From the NCBI GenBank assembly GCA_016934335.1, contig JAFGTC010000262.1:1-36278 (forward strand): a stretch of 36,278 bases of DNA, written 5' to 3'. Positions 7,699 to 17,949 of this stretch are shown piece by piece (positions within the stretch are counted from its first letter, which is position 1; every line of letters begins with the position of its first letter). The notes under the pieces are model-generated. The model had not been told where the DNA came from and made no database searches. It saw only the letters and a program-made list of their open reading frames with translations. The translations under genes and the position numbers were made by a program. This DNA comes from Candidatus Omnitrophota bacterium (GTDB taxonomy: Bacteria > Hinthialibacterota > Hinthialibacteria > Hinthialibacterales > Hinthialibacteraceae).

Positions 7699-8817
7699 AT
7701 GATTTTCTCCCCTATTTCTCCAAAACGGACGGCGTTTTATTTTATCGGACTAATGGGGTTGGTCTGGATCGCATCACTTTGCTCTGCTGCTCAACCCCAA
7801 ATTCAACGCGATGCCAATACTTTTGCCTTACAAGGCAACGCCTTGGAAGAAATCTGCAAATTTTATGAAGGACAGCCGGATGGACCTTATCAAGTGATGA
7901 TCGAAGTCATCATCTTTGAAGTCTTTCTCAAAAATTCCGACAGCATCGGCTTCATTTACGATATTTTGGGAGAAGTCGGTGAATTCTGGGGCACCAATCT
8001 GGCCGGCGATCCAACTTTGGAAAGCGATTTAAGCGTCTTGGGAACGGGAAACCGGAATGAACTTAAACCCGCCGGCGCCAATATCGCCTTCAATATCTTC
8101 GAAAGCGACGACGACAGCCGCGTCGAAGCGGTTTTCCAAGCCCTGGCGGAAGATCAAGTCGTTCAAGTCTATTCCAATCCTCGGTTGGTAACCCTCAATG
8201 GCGTCGCCGCCCGGCTGGAAACTGGCGAAGAAGTCCCCTTTCTAGAGCGCAAAAATTTGGGTACAACCGAGACTTTTACTACCAATTTCAGGAAAACGGG
8301 CGTCACTCTCGATATAACTCCTAATGTAGAATTTTCCGAAACGGACATCCAACGCGAAAAGCCTATTATCTCCACCAATATCAGAGTGAGTCTTGCCAGC
8401 ATCTCTCGCTATCGTGAAGAAGAAGGTTACACGCAGCCGATTGTAGATACAAGGAACTTTCAAACCATTGTCCCCCTGCGGATCGGCCAGCGCATCGTCA
8501 TCGCCAGTCTCTACCGCGATGTTCAACAGAACTTTACTCGCGGCGTCCCTATTTTAAAGGATGTCCCCGTTTTCGGTCGATTGTTCAAAGGAACGACCGA
8601 TCGAAATGAAGTATCGCAGCTTTTTGTGATGGTTCGCCCCGACTTGTTTGACTATCAGGGCCAGCAAATCCAATCGGGCGCGGATGCAACCGATCCCGAA
8701 CAAACCTCCAAAGAATTTCGACAACTTTTGGAAGATCGAGCGCGGAAAATTGAAGGCCGCTCAAGTACGTTTGAAGAGTTTCGCGAACTTTTTATCGATC
8801 GCGACACTCCCCAATAA
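7699..8817 (+). CDS. Short secretin-domain protein 1
   Basis: 372 residues from the ATG at 7699, which gives a clean signal peptide (basic n-region, AFYFIGLMGLVWIASLCSA core, cleavage near SAA-QP). The frame also reaches a GTG at 7663. After about 35 residues of mature N-terminus comes a secretin-like segment: VMIEVIIFEVFLKNSDSIGF (first secretin strand), VQVYSNPRLVTLNGVAARLE (about 155-175), then GVPILKDVPVFGRLFKG and QLFVMVRPDLFDY near residue 300, the classic C-terminal secretin signature. It lacks the N0/N1 domains usual in GspD or PilQ, so it is a core-only secretin or secretin-derived protein. It follows the TPR lipoprotein by about 50 bases and precedes a second secretin-like gene. The ring-forming role is inferred. 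Confidence 0.8.
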   Translation: MIFSPISPKRTAFYFIGLMGLVWIASLCSAAQPQIQRDANTFALQGNALEEICKFYEGQPDGPYQVMIEVIIFEVFLKNSDSIGFIYDILGEVGEFWGTNLAGDPTLESDLSVLGTGNRNELKPAGANIAFNIFESDDDSRVEAVFQALAEDQVVQVYSNPRLVTLNGVAARLETGEEVPFLERKNLGTTETFTTNFRKTGVTLDITPNVEFSETDIQREKPIISTNIRVSLASISRYREEEGYTQPIVDTRNFQTIVPLRIGQRIVIASLYRDVQQNFTRGVPILKDVPVFGRLFKGTTDRNEVSQLFVMVRPDLFDYQGQQIQSGADATDPEQTSKEFRQLLEDRARKIEGRSSTFEEFRELFIDRDTPQ

Positions 8818-8859
8818 TTACGATTTTTTTTGACAAAAAACGCTTTGAGAAATTACGCT

Positions 8860-10017
8860 ATGCGATCGAAATGCACCCCATTCAAATTCTTGAAGAGAAT
8901 ATTCATCTTCGCCTGCCTGGTGTTCATCTTCATGGCGGGAAGCGCCAATTCCATTTTCGCCCAAAGCAACTTAAAGCCTACCATCCAAATTTCCGCCAAT
9001 GTCTATACATATCGGCTGGATGGACAAAAACAACTCGGGATTTTCTATCAATACAATCGCGACAAAGGCTCTGTTCAAAACAGCGACGTTTTTCTGCCCG
9101 GTACGGAAAATACAGAAGAGCAACCTATCGGCGCGCTTGACGTCTCCGGCAGTTTCGCCTCGATTAATTATGGATCAATCGACTACAACCTCAAAACCGC
9201 TGTCGAAGAAGGACGCGCTACACTGATCAATCATCAAAGAGCAATGGTCGCCGATGGCGAACGATTTAGTTTCATCGTTGGAGAAAAGACGCCGATCACG
9301 GTTATCGAAGTGAAAGGCTCGAATGTTAGTTTGAAAACAGAAGATCGAGACACAGGCATTAAATTAAACGGCACGCCCCGCATTTTCCGGAGCACGAACG
9401 TCTTAATAGACTTGGAAATCGAATCCAGTGAAATCACCAGCCTCAATGAATTCGACCGGGGGGATGGGCAGCGTTACACTCTGCCCGCCATTAGCAAACG
9501 CAATGTAAAAACCTGCGTCATCGTTCCTTCCGAACGTCCTGTTTATATTGGCGGTCTTTACTCGAATAGAACCGGCGATACAACCCGCAAAGTACCTATT
9601 CTCGGCGATTTGCCTGTCGTCGGCTTCTTTCTTCGAGGATTCAACAAAAAGCGCGTTCAAGATGAGACCATCTTCCGCATCACTCCCGTCATCAAAGCGC
9701 CGGGAGAAGGATTGGACATCGGATCCTCCGTTTTTGAAGAATTATTACAACCGGAAGGCGACTTATCATTGATCCAAGAGCAGGGCGCTAGAAGCACAGG
9801 CGCAATACAAAGCGGCATCCCCAGTTCGGCGACCGATATCCTTTCGGCGACTGACATCATCCCTTCAGCAACCGATAGTTTTGACATCCCTTCGCCCGTG
9901 ATCAAATCCGCGACGCCCGCCGACAATGAATCTCAACAAAGCGAGCCGATTCAAAGAGATGATTCTCCTTCTAAAAGCCGCTTCGGCAGTTCGTCAAAAA
10001 CTTGGCTGAATCGATGA
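8860..10017 (+). CDS. Short secretin-domain protein 2
   Basis: 385 residues from the ATG at 8860; an in-frame TTG at 8830 gives a longer but poorer start. A signal peptide spans residues 1-34 (FLKRIFIFACLVFIFMAGSA, then FAQ-SN). The protein parallels its upstream neighbour: an early strand region, the variant AVEEGRATLINHQRAMVADG where secretins carry the 'S-P-R-L-x-T-x-N' segment, and KVPILGDLPVVGFFLRGF at about 245-262, the secretin C-terminal signature. The last 90 residues are low-complexity, with three SATD-containing repeats and a Ser/Pro/Asp-rich tail. Like its neighbour it lacks N-domains. It appears to be a diverged paralogue; the two may form a mixed ring or one may be regulatory. 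The stop is 13 bases from the convergent 10031 gene. Confidence 0.75.
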   Translation: MRSKCTPFKFLKRIFIFACLVFIFMAGSANSIFAQSNLKPTIQISANVYTYRLDGQKQLGIFYQYNRDKGSVQNSDVFLPGTENTEEQPIGALDVSGSFASINYGSIDYNLKTAVEEGRATLINHQRAMVADGERFSFIVGEKTPITVIEVKGSNVSLKTEDRDTGIKLNGTPRIFRSTNVLIDLEIESSEITSLNEFDRGDGQRYTLPAISKRNVKTCVIVPSERPVYIGGLYSNRTGDTTRKVPILGDLPVVGFFLRGFNKKRVQDETIFRITPVIKAPGEGLDIGSSVFEELLQPEGDLSLIQEQGARSTGAIQSGIPSSATDILSATDIIPSATDSFDIPSPVIKSATPADNESQQSEPIQRDDSPSKSRFGSSSKTWLNR

Positions 10018-10030
10018 TGAATTTACAAAT

Positions 10031-11251
10031 TCATTCGCTCCGCTTTGCGTAGGCATCCTGCGTCATGCCGTACAACAATCCTATCAAGCACCAGCTAAAC
10101 AAATGAATATGCGCCTCTTGCATTAAAAAGGCCATCCCTAAAAGAAGACAGGAAACTTGGATCGCGCGGGCCCCGCTGCGTATCGCCTCACTGGAATTCG
10201 ATGGGGTAAGCGAGGCGTGAAATACCGTGATCCATAACCAGATCAGCCCCAGCGCGCCAAAGATTCCCGTGTCGGCCAAAAACGTTACTATGCTGGAATC
10301 GAGACTTTTTTCGGAAATGGGCGTCATTCCATTGGCAGACCATTCCATAAAGGCTTCCAACTGCCCCCATCCCACCCCCAAAAATGGGTGATCCCCGAAT
10401 ACATTCAAGGCCGAAAGATGATTCTGGATTTGTTCCTGCACGAAGCGACTTTCCAGCCAGGGTTGAACAAGATTGAATAGATGGATTTCGCTTCGATAAA
10501 ATTGCAGCGCGCCGATCGCAAGCAGCGGATAGATCCAGTTCAACAATTTCAGCGGCCAAATTCCAGAGGCAAAACAAAATATCACCAAACCGGCCATCAA
10601 AACAAATCCTCGCATTGATCCGTCGATGACGATCATTAAAATAATAATGGCGAACAAAATATATCCTGCCGCTTTGCCGGTAATTCGTTTTGCCTTATTG
10701 GCTTCGCAAACAATAAAAGGGCATAAACAAACGAGATAGACCAGGTAATAAACCTTGTCGGAAAATCCTCCATGAAAATCGCCGTTTTGTCCAACAGACG
10801 GGAAGACTTGTTGATGAATGTAAAACAAGAACGAAATGATAAGGCTTAACCCCATAAACCATCGGATTGGGAATGCATCATATTTTTTTGAAAGATGCGC
10901 CCCGACGCAAAATCCGCCGGCCATGTAAAACAACAAACCTGCGCAGTTTTGCATGGCCTCAAAAGGATTCAAACTTAAAAGGCTGGACAGGATCGTCGCG
11001 ATCCCGATAAATAGAAATGGGCCGATCCACTCTCTTCGATGGATCAAGGTGCGATAATGCCTTGATAGGCATGATAATAAAAATCCTGCAAGCAGAAGAT
11101 CCATGACCATCAGAGACGATTCACCCGTTGAGATTGTCCAGATTTCCATCGTGCTGGATAACAGGAGGAGCCCTATGCCAATGGAAGGATAAGTGGAACA
11201 AATTAAGGCGAATATGAAAATAACAGATAGAAAAAATAGTTGGCCGATCAT
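10031..11251 (-). CDS. O-antigen ligase-like polytopic membrane protein
   Basis: 406 residues from the ATG at 11251; the frame continues to a TTG at 11308, but the ATG has a GAGAG upstream. About ten or eleven hydrophobic segments are visible, with a periplasmic loop carrying the Wzy_C/WaaL-type pattern: DHPFLGVGWGQLEAF followed about 20 residues later by a conserved-looking S-I-V-T-F-L-A-D-T-G-I-F-G. In the family the position before this second block is usually a histidine (H-N-x-x-L); here it is aspartate (LDSSIVTFLADTG), so catalytic ability is uncertain. Such proteins join or polymerise surface polysaccharides at the periplasmic face. There is no polysaccharide cluster around it: it is flanked by the convergent secretin gene and the divergent groES. 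Confidence 0.75.
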   Translation of the reverse strand: MIGQLFFLSVIFIFALICSTYPSIGIGLLLLSSTMEIWTISTGESSLMVMDLLLAGFLLSCLSRHYRTLIHRREWIGPFLFIGIATILSSLLSLNPFEAMQNCAGLLFYMAGGFCVGAHLSKKYDAFPIRWFMGLSLIISFLFYIHQQVFPSVGQNGDFHGGFSDKVYYLVYLVCLCPFIVCEANKAKRITGKAAGYILFAIIILMIVIDGSMRGFVLMAGLVIFCFASGIWPLKLLNWIYPLLAIGALQFYRSEIHLFNLVQPWLESRFVQEQIQNHLSALNVFGDHPFLGVGWGQLEAFMEWSANGMTPISEKSLDSSIVTFLADTGIFGALGLIWLWITVFHASLTPSNSSEAIRSGARAIQVSCLLLGMAFLMQEAHIHLFSWCLIGLLYGMTQDAYAKRSE

Positions 11252-11582
11252 GTTTTGATACTCTCGATCAAGAATATGGATAGTGGTGGAAGGCGCAAAG
11301 ATTGTCAACCTGGCGCAATCAATATTTCGTCAGAAACTTCAGGCGGCCATTTTGGCGCAATAAGCTGTCAACCCGTCGCACTTAAATTACACGCCAAGAA
11401 AGATGCTTTAAGATAAAACGAGAATCAATATTTAGTAAATTCTATAATATCAATGTATTACAAGATATTTGATTTCGTTCAATTCAAAGGATTATTCATT
11501 GGCGCCTCATTTGCTTATAATGAGAGCAGCATAAAATTGCTACCCAATAAGATATATGGGATTGAGAAAGGAGTTTCAAGTC
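11252..11582. other. 331-base divergent intergenic region before groES
   Basis: Gap between the ligase-like gene and groES. It holds the groES promoter candidate and a pair of short repeated words: TGTCAACC at 11303-11310 and 11366-11373, and TGGCGCAAT at 11311-11319 and 11353-11361, arranged in mirrored order. I find no inverted repeat of the CIRCE type. Confidence 0.5.
11516..11521 (+). promoter_or_regulatory. Candidate -10 box of groESL
   Basis: An exact TATAAT lies 62 bases before the groES ATG. Upstream, TTATTC at 11492-11497 is at an 18-base spacing but a poor -35 match. It is the best vegetative-type promoter visible; no heat-shock sigma consensus is obvious. Confidence 0.4.
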
Positions 11583-11870
11583 ATGGCAGTCAAGCCGCTA
11601 AGTGATAGGATTCTAGTCAAACGGCTGGAGGAGCAGGAAGAAGTAAAGGGGGGAATCATCATCCCGGATACAGCAAAAGAGAAGCCCCAGGAAGCCGAAG
11701 TAATCGCAGTCGGTCCGGGTAGACGCAATGACGAAGGAAATCGAATCCCCGTCGAGTTGAAAGCTGGTCAGCGCGTATTAATCAGCAAATACGGCGGAAC
11801 CGATGTGAAATTAGACGGCGTTGAACACGTTATTTTGCGTGAAGATGATATTCTCGCTGTTGTCGAATAG
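11583..11870 (+). CDS. groES: Co-chaperonin GroES
   Basis: The heptameric lid of the GroEL folding chamber, 95 residues. It shows the family N-terminus ([15 protein letters not shown]), the mobile-loop [14 protein letters not shown] (about 23-36) that docks on GroEL, and the core A-V-G-P-G-R and [11 protein letters not shown] strands. The start is the ATG at 11583, with AAGGAG about ten bases upstream; the in-frame ATG at 11556 would add nine residues unlike the family. groEL follows after 42 bases, the usual two-gene operon. Confidence 0.97.
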   Translation: MAVKPLSDRILVKRLEEQEEVKGGIIIPDTAKEKPQEAEVIAVGPGRRNDEGNRIPVELKAGQRVLISKYGGTDVKLDGVEHVILREDDILAVVE

Positions 11871-11891
11871 TCAAATTATAACAAGTTTTGA

Positions 11892-13565
<1,674 letters not shown>

Positions 13566-13596
13566 TACGTCGCTCTCCCATTTACACAAGAATCGA

Positions 13597-13629
13597 AAAG
13601 AGCCGTCTTCCAGGCGGCTCTTTCCTTTT
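13597..13629 (+). terminator. Intrinsic terminator of groESL
   Basis: A 9-base stem, AAAGAGCCG with CGGCTCTTT, extendable by a G-T and a C-G pair, encloses a five- to nine-base loop and is followed by a T-rich TTTCCTTTT run. It lies 32 bases after the groEL stop. Confidence 0.85.
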
Positions 13630-13809
13630 AAAAACAAATGATAATCGCTTCATCGACCTTTCCGGTTGGCTGCGTGAGGAAATAATTCGATCCATTCCAG
13701 CAGATGTTTTCTTCAAGTTCTCATTCATTCATCCATTCGCTATAATATCGTCCAATGTACAAAAAATACCTGCGTGTTATGCTGTTTACTGATTTCATCG
13801 CATCGAGAT

Positions 13810-13837
13810 TCTCCCTCCTCATAATAATGGGGGGAGA
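13810..13837 (+). promoter_or_regulatory. Hairpin in the phosphorylase leader
   Basis: TCTCCCTCC at 13810-13818 pairs with GGGGGGAGA at 13829-13837 (nine pairs, one G-T) around a ten-base A/T loop. It lies 55 bases upstream of the phosphorylase ATG. No T-run follows, so it is more likely an mRNA leader structure or a protein site than a terminator. Confidence 0.35.
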
Positions 13838-13892
13838 GTGGATTCTTAACAATAAGAGAATGATTTGACATATCTCTCTAAGGAATAAAGCC

Positions 13893-16448
13893 ATGAAAAT
13901 ACGGCCGTTCTATGTTGCACCTGTTTTACCGGATGAGTTGAAGCCGCTAAAAGACATCGCCATGAATTTATGGTATTCATGGAACTGGGATGCGGTGCGT
14001 CTTTTTATCCGCATCGACGCCGAATTGTGGGAAAAAGTATACCAGAATCCTGTCGCCATGTTGGGATTGGTCTCTCAGTCTCGTCTCAAGGAATTGGCGC
14101 AGGACGACAGTTTCCTGGCGAATGTAGAGCGCGTCCAGACGGATATGAAGGAGTATCTGGATCGTTCGAAATGGTTCCAGCGCAACCATGCCGATGAAAA
14201 AGACTGCTTGATCGCCTACTTTTCTTGTGAATATGGCTTGGATGAAGGTCTTCCCGTTTATTCCGGCGGCTTGGGCGTCCTGTCCGGCGATCACCTGAAA
14301 TCGGCAACCGATATGGGCATCCCGCTTGTCGGCGTCGGTCTCCTTTATCGGCAGGGATATTTTCGGCAGCGATTGAATTCCGACGGCTGGCAGCAGGAAG
14401 AATATCCTGAAAACGACTGGTACAATATGCCCGTTTCTCTCGAAACCGATGAAGCCGGCAATCCTCTTCGAATTGCCGTCGACATGGGAGGGAAATCCGT
14501 TAAAGCGCAAATCTGGCGGGTTCAAGTAGGCAATATACGTCTGTATTTGCTGGATACTAACTTTGAAGAAAATTCGCCCTGGGCGAGAGAAATCACCACC
14601 CAGCTTTACGGCGGCGATCGAGATATGCGCCTTCGCCAGGAACTGCTGTTGGGAATCGGCGGCGTTCGAGCGCTTCGAGCGCTGAAATTAGAACCCAGCG
14701 TTTTTCACTTAAATGAAGGGCATTCCGCCTTCCTGATCTTGGAGCGAATTCGAGAATTAGTGCAAAATCAAGGTCTGACTTTTTCGGAAGCGCGTGAGAT
14801 TGTCCGCCATACTAATGTTTTTACGACGCACACTCCTGTGCCTGCCGGCAATGAACAATTCGATTCCAATTTGTTGAAAACCTACCTGGAGCGGTTTGTA
14901 CGAGATTTGGGCGTCTCGTGGGAATATTTCTTGAACTGCGGGCGCGTCGATCCGAATAACATGCAGGAATCGTTTGGCATGACGGTCTTCGCCTTGCGCT
15001 ATTCGATGTTTCGCAACGGCGTTAGCGCCTTGCACGGCCGGGTTTCCCGCGAGATGTGGAAGAATATCTGGCCCAATGTCCATGTTCATGAAGTGCCGAT
15101 TACGCACATCACCAATGGCATTCATACTCGCTCCTGGTTAAGTCACGATTTTACGGAACTGTTCGATTCGTATTTCGGCCCTCGCTTCGCTCAGAATCCA
15201 TGGGATTACCATGTCTGGGAGCGCATCGACCGCGTGCCCGACATCGAACTTTGGCGCACGCATCAACGCCGCCGCGAACGACTCGTCTTCTTCGCCCGCA
15301 AACGGCTTCGCTGGCAGCTGGAGCGCCGTTTCGCATCCCAGGCGGAATTGAAAGCCGCCGACGAGGTTCTCGATCCGCATGCGCTGACCATCGGATTCGC
15401 CAGACGATTCGCCTCGTACAAACGCGCCGATTTAATCACCCACGATCTGGAGCGGCTGCGTAAATTGATCACCAACGCCGATAAGCCGATTCAAATCATC
15501 TTTGCCGGGAAAGCGCATCCCCAGGATAATCCCGGCAAAGATATCATCAAAACTATTGTCCATACCATTCGTCAAGAGCCCTTCCGTTCTCATGTCGTTT
15601 TTTTGGAGGATTACGATATCAATGTCGCCCGGTATCTGGTCCAAGGAGTGGACGTATGGTTGAATACGCCCCGGCGTCCTTTGGAAGCGTCGGGAACAAG
15701 CGGCATGAAAGTGGCCGCCAATGGCGGCTTGAACGCCAGCATTCTCGATGGATGGTGGTGCGAAGGATTTGCGCCGGATACGGGATTTGCCATTGGCCAC
15801 GGCGAGGAGTACAAAGACGCCGATTTTCAGGATTATGTGGAAAGCCAGGCCCTTTACGACGTGCTCGAACGCGAAGTGATTCCTCTCTTCTACAACCGCG
15901 ATTCCACCGGATTGCCCCGCGAATGGATCAAGAAGATGAAAGCGTCTACGAGCAAACTCGGACGCCTGTTCAACTCGCATCGGATGATCGAAGAATACAC
16001 GGAGCGGCTCTATCTGCCCGCTTATAGCGCCGGATTAAAACTGCGCAAAGATGAATTCGAGCGCGGAAAAGCATTAGCCTCCTGGCGAAAACGCATCACT
16101 GACATGTGGGGGCAGGTATCCATTCAAAACGTCGAAACTCAAATTCCCAATTCTGAACTCCATTTAGGTGAAACTCTCAGCATTATCGTGAACACCGCTT
16201 TGGGGCAGCTCACGCCGGACGATGTAACAGTCGAAGTCGTCTGCGGACGTTTGGATTCCAAAGGAAATTTAGAAAGTCCGATTGTATACAAAACGGGCAG
16301 CATGGGGAAAATCGACGGCGGATTGAATCAATTCCAAGTGGATATCCCCTGTAAAGAAAGCGGACGGCAGGGATTTGTTGTACGCATTCGCCCCTACCAT
16401 CCCGACTTGATTCATAAATTCTCTATCGATCATGTAACTTGGGGGTGA
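13893..16448 (+). CDS. glgP: Alpha-glucan (glycogen/maltodextrin) phosphorylase
   Basis: Releases glucose 1-phosphate from alpha-1,4-glucans using phosphate and pyridoxal phosphate; cytoplasmic, GT35 family. At 851 residues it is the short Thermus/archaeal-type enzyme rather than the E. coli type, with the DUF3417-like N-terminus (LPDELKPLKDIAMNLWYSWN). Further marks are FSCEYGLDEGLPVYSGGLGVLSGDHLKSA (read in parts), NEGHSAF, TTHTPVPAGNEQF, and the PLP-lysine motif EASGTSGMKVAANGG with Lys at 606. The ATG at 13893 has AAGGA upstream. The last 110 residues form a beta-rich appendage. Pyruvate kinase begins 57 bases after the stop, so the pair probably share a transcript, linking storage-glucan breakdown with lower glycolysis. 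Confidence 0.94.
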   Translation: MKIRPFYVAPVLPDELKPLKDIAMNLWYSWNWDAVRLFIRIDAELWEKVYQNPVAMLGLVSQSRLKELAQDDSFLANVERVQTDMKEYLDRSKWFQRNHADEKDCLIAYFSCEYGLDEGLPVYSGGLGVLSGDHLKSATDMGIPLVGVGLLYRQGYFRQRLNSDGWQQEEYPENDWYNMPVSLETDEAGNPLRIAVDMGGKSVKAQIWRVQVGNIRLYLLDTNFEENSPWAREITTQLYGGDRDMRLRQELLLGIGGVRALRALKLEPSVFHLNEGHSAFLILERIRELVQNQGLTFSEAREIVRHTNVFTTHTPVPAGNEQFDSNLLKTYLERFVRDLGVSWEYFLNCGRVDPNNMQESFGMTVFALRYSMFRNGVSALHGRVSREMWKNIWPNVHVHEVPITHITNGIHTRSWLSHDFTELFDSYFGPRFAQNPWDYHVWERIDRVPDIELWRTHQRRRERLVFFARKRLRWQLERRFASQAELKAADEVLDPHALTIGFARRFASYKRADLITHDLERLRKLITNADKPIQIIFAGKAHPQDNPGKDIIKTIVHTIRQEPFRSHVVFLEDYDINVARYLVQGVDVWLNTPRRPLEASGTSGMKVAANGGLNASILDGWWCEGFAPDTGFAIGHGEEYKDADFQDYVESQALYDVLEREVIPLFYNRDSTGLPREWIKKMKASTSKLGRLFNSHRMIEEYTERLYLPAYSAGLKLRKDEFERGKALASWRKRITDMWGQVSIQNVETQIPNSELHLGETLSIIVNTALGQLTPDDVTVEVVCGRLDSKGNLESPIVYKTGSMGKIDGGLNQFQVDIPCKESGRQGFVVRIRPYHPDLIHKFSIDHVTWG

Positions 16449-16504
16449 CGCCCTCACGACGGCATGATGCTCATGGCATGCTTCATTCAATCTTGGAATC
16501 GACG

Positions 16505-17896
16505 ATGAAAAAAACCAAAATTCTCTGCACTTTCGGACCCGCCGCCGATTCGGACGAAATCATTCAATCGATGGTGGATGCGGGAATGAACGGCGTTCGC
16601 ATCAACTCCAGCCATGGAGACTTCGATCAATACGCCCGGTTTATTCACCGGATTCGACGTTTTGCAGACATTCCAATTGTCTTGGACACCCAGGGGCCCA
16701 AAATCAGGCTGCGTATGCGCCAGCCTCTTTGCACAGCCGAAAATGACGTCATCCGGATAGGCTTTTCGCCGGATCATGAATTTTATCTCGATGCGAACAT
16801 CTATGACCATTTGCATGTCGGAGATCGCGCCCTGATCGACGACGGCGCCTTTGATGCAGTTATTCTCGAAAAAAGTCAAAACGTCATTCTTTTGCAATTC
16901 AAAAATGAAGGCTGTCTGGTCAGCGGCCGCGCCGTTAACTTTCCGGGAAAAGCGCTTCCTTTGCCTCCGCTCACGGAAAAAGACATTCGGAGCATCCAAT
17001 TCGCGCGCGATCAGAATATCGATTATATTGCTCTATCCTTTACTCGGAGCAAAGAAGACGTTCTGGCATGTAAATCAAGAATTGACGGCAGCCCGGTCAA
17101 AATCATCGCAAAAATCGAAAACCAACAAGGCGTCGATAATTTCGACGAAATTTTGGAGCATGTCGACGGCGTGATGATTGCGCGCGGCGATATGGGCGTC
17201 GAACTTCCTCCCGAAGAAGTCCCTATGGTTCAGAAAAAGCTGATCCGCGCTTGCTGTTCCACCAGCCATTTGGTGATCACGGCGACGCAAATGCTGCAGT
17301 CCATGATCGATCATCCTCGGCCCACGCGCGCGGAAATGTCCGATGTAGCCAATGCGATCTTGGATGGATCGGATGTCGTCATGCTTTCCGGCGAAACGGC
17401 GACCGGCCGTTATCCGGTCGAAGCGGTCCGCGTAATGAATCGAATCGCCGCCGCCGCCGAGCCCTTCATCGATCTCCAACAGCCGGCGAACGATCAGAGC
17501 GTCGAAACCGCTCTCTGCGATTCGGTGCGAAACTTATGCGTCGCTGTTCACATCGATAAAATCGTCACGATTACGCGTCGCGGACGAACGGCCAAAATGA
17601 TTTCCCGTCTGCGTCTGCAGCCTCCGATTTTGGCTTTAACGGCGCGTGAAGAGGCTTTTCGCGAATTGCATCTCTATTTCGGCGTTGTTCCAGTCATCTA
17701 TGAGAGCCTTCCCCCATCCATTCAAACTGCCGCGGCCGGTATGCACCTCTATCAACAGGGATATATCCAGCCGGAAGATTTAATACTTTTTGTTTCGGGA
17801 GAGTACAACCCTTCCGTCAGCAGTACAAACACACTCCAAATTTTGAGCATGAAAGATATGATTCGCTACAGTGAAAAAAATATCATTTCACAATAA
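16505..17896 (+). CDS. pyk: Pyruvate kinase
   Basis: Converts phosphoenolpyruvate and ADP to pyruvate and ATP in the cytoplasm. From the ATG at 16505 (GGA seven bases upstream) it has 463 residues; the frame runs back to a TTG at 16439 that would overlap glgP. Motifs: KTKILCTFGPA at the N-terminus, V-R-I-N-S-S-H-G-D, DTQGPKIR, the catalytic AKIENQQGVDNF with Lys at 203, MIARGDMGVELP, and the TATQMLQSM...RPTRAEMSDVANAILDG block. The C-terminal allosteric domain is present (ITRRGRTAKMISRLR), while the extra PEP-utiliser-like domain found in some Bacillus enzymes is absent. It lies between the phosphorylase and MsrA genes on the same strand. Confidence 0.95.
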   Translation: MKKTKILCTFGPAADSDEIIQSMVDAGMNGVRINSSHGDFDQYARFIHRIRRFADIPIVLDTQGPKIRLRMRQPLCTAENDVIRIGFSPDHEFYLDANIYDHLHVGDRALIDDGAFDAVILEKSQNVILLQFKNEGCLVSGRAVNFPGKALPLPPLTEKDIRSIQFARDQNIDYIALSFTRSKEDVLACKSRIDGSPVKIIAKIENQQGVDNFDEILEHVDGVMIARGDMGVELPPEEVPMVQKKLIRACCSTSHLVITATQMLQSMIDHPRPTRAEMSDVANAILDGSDVVMLSGETATGRYPVEAVRVMNRIAAAAEPFIDLQQPANDQSVETALCDSVRNLCVAVHIDKIVTITRRGRTAKMISRLRLQPPILALTAREEAFRELHLYFGVVPVIYESLPPSIQTAAAGMHLYQQGYIQPEDLILFVSGEYNPSVSSTNTLQILSMKDMIRYSEKNIISQ

Positions 17897-17949
17897 ATCA
17901 TTTCACAACAAATCATAGCCACTCTATTTCTGGCGCGTAAAAGGAACGT

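Larger units (their letters stand above)
13566..13892. other. 327-base gap between groEL and the phosphorylase gene
   Basis: Holds the groEL terminator at its left end and a G/C-rich hairpin about 55 bases before the next gene. No coding potential is seen on either strand. Confidence 0.5.

Noticed and set aside
13865-13870. TTGACA upstream of glgP resembling a -35 box.
   Set aside because: The -10 position would fall on the ribosome binding site and start codon, too close for a working promoter.
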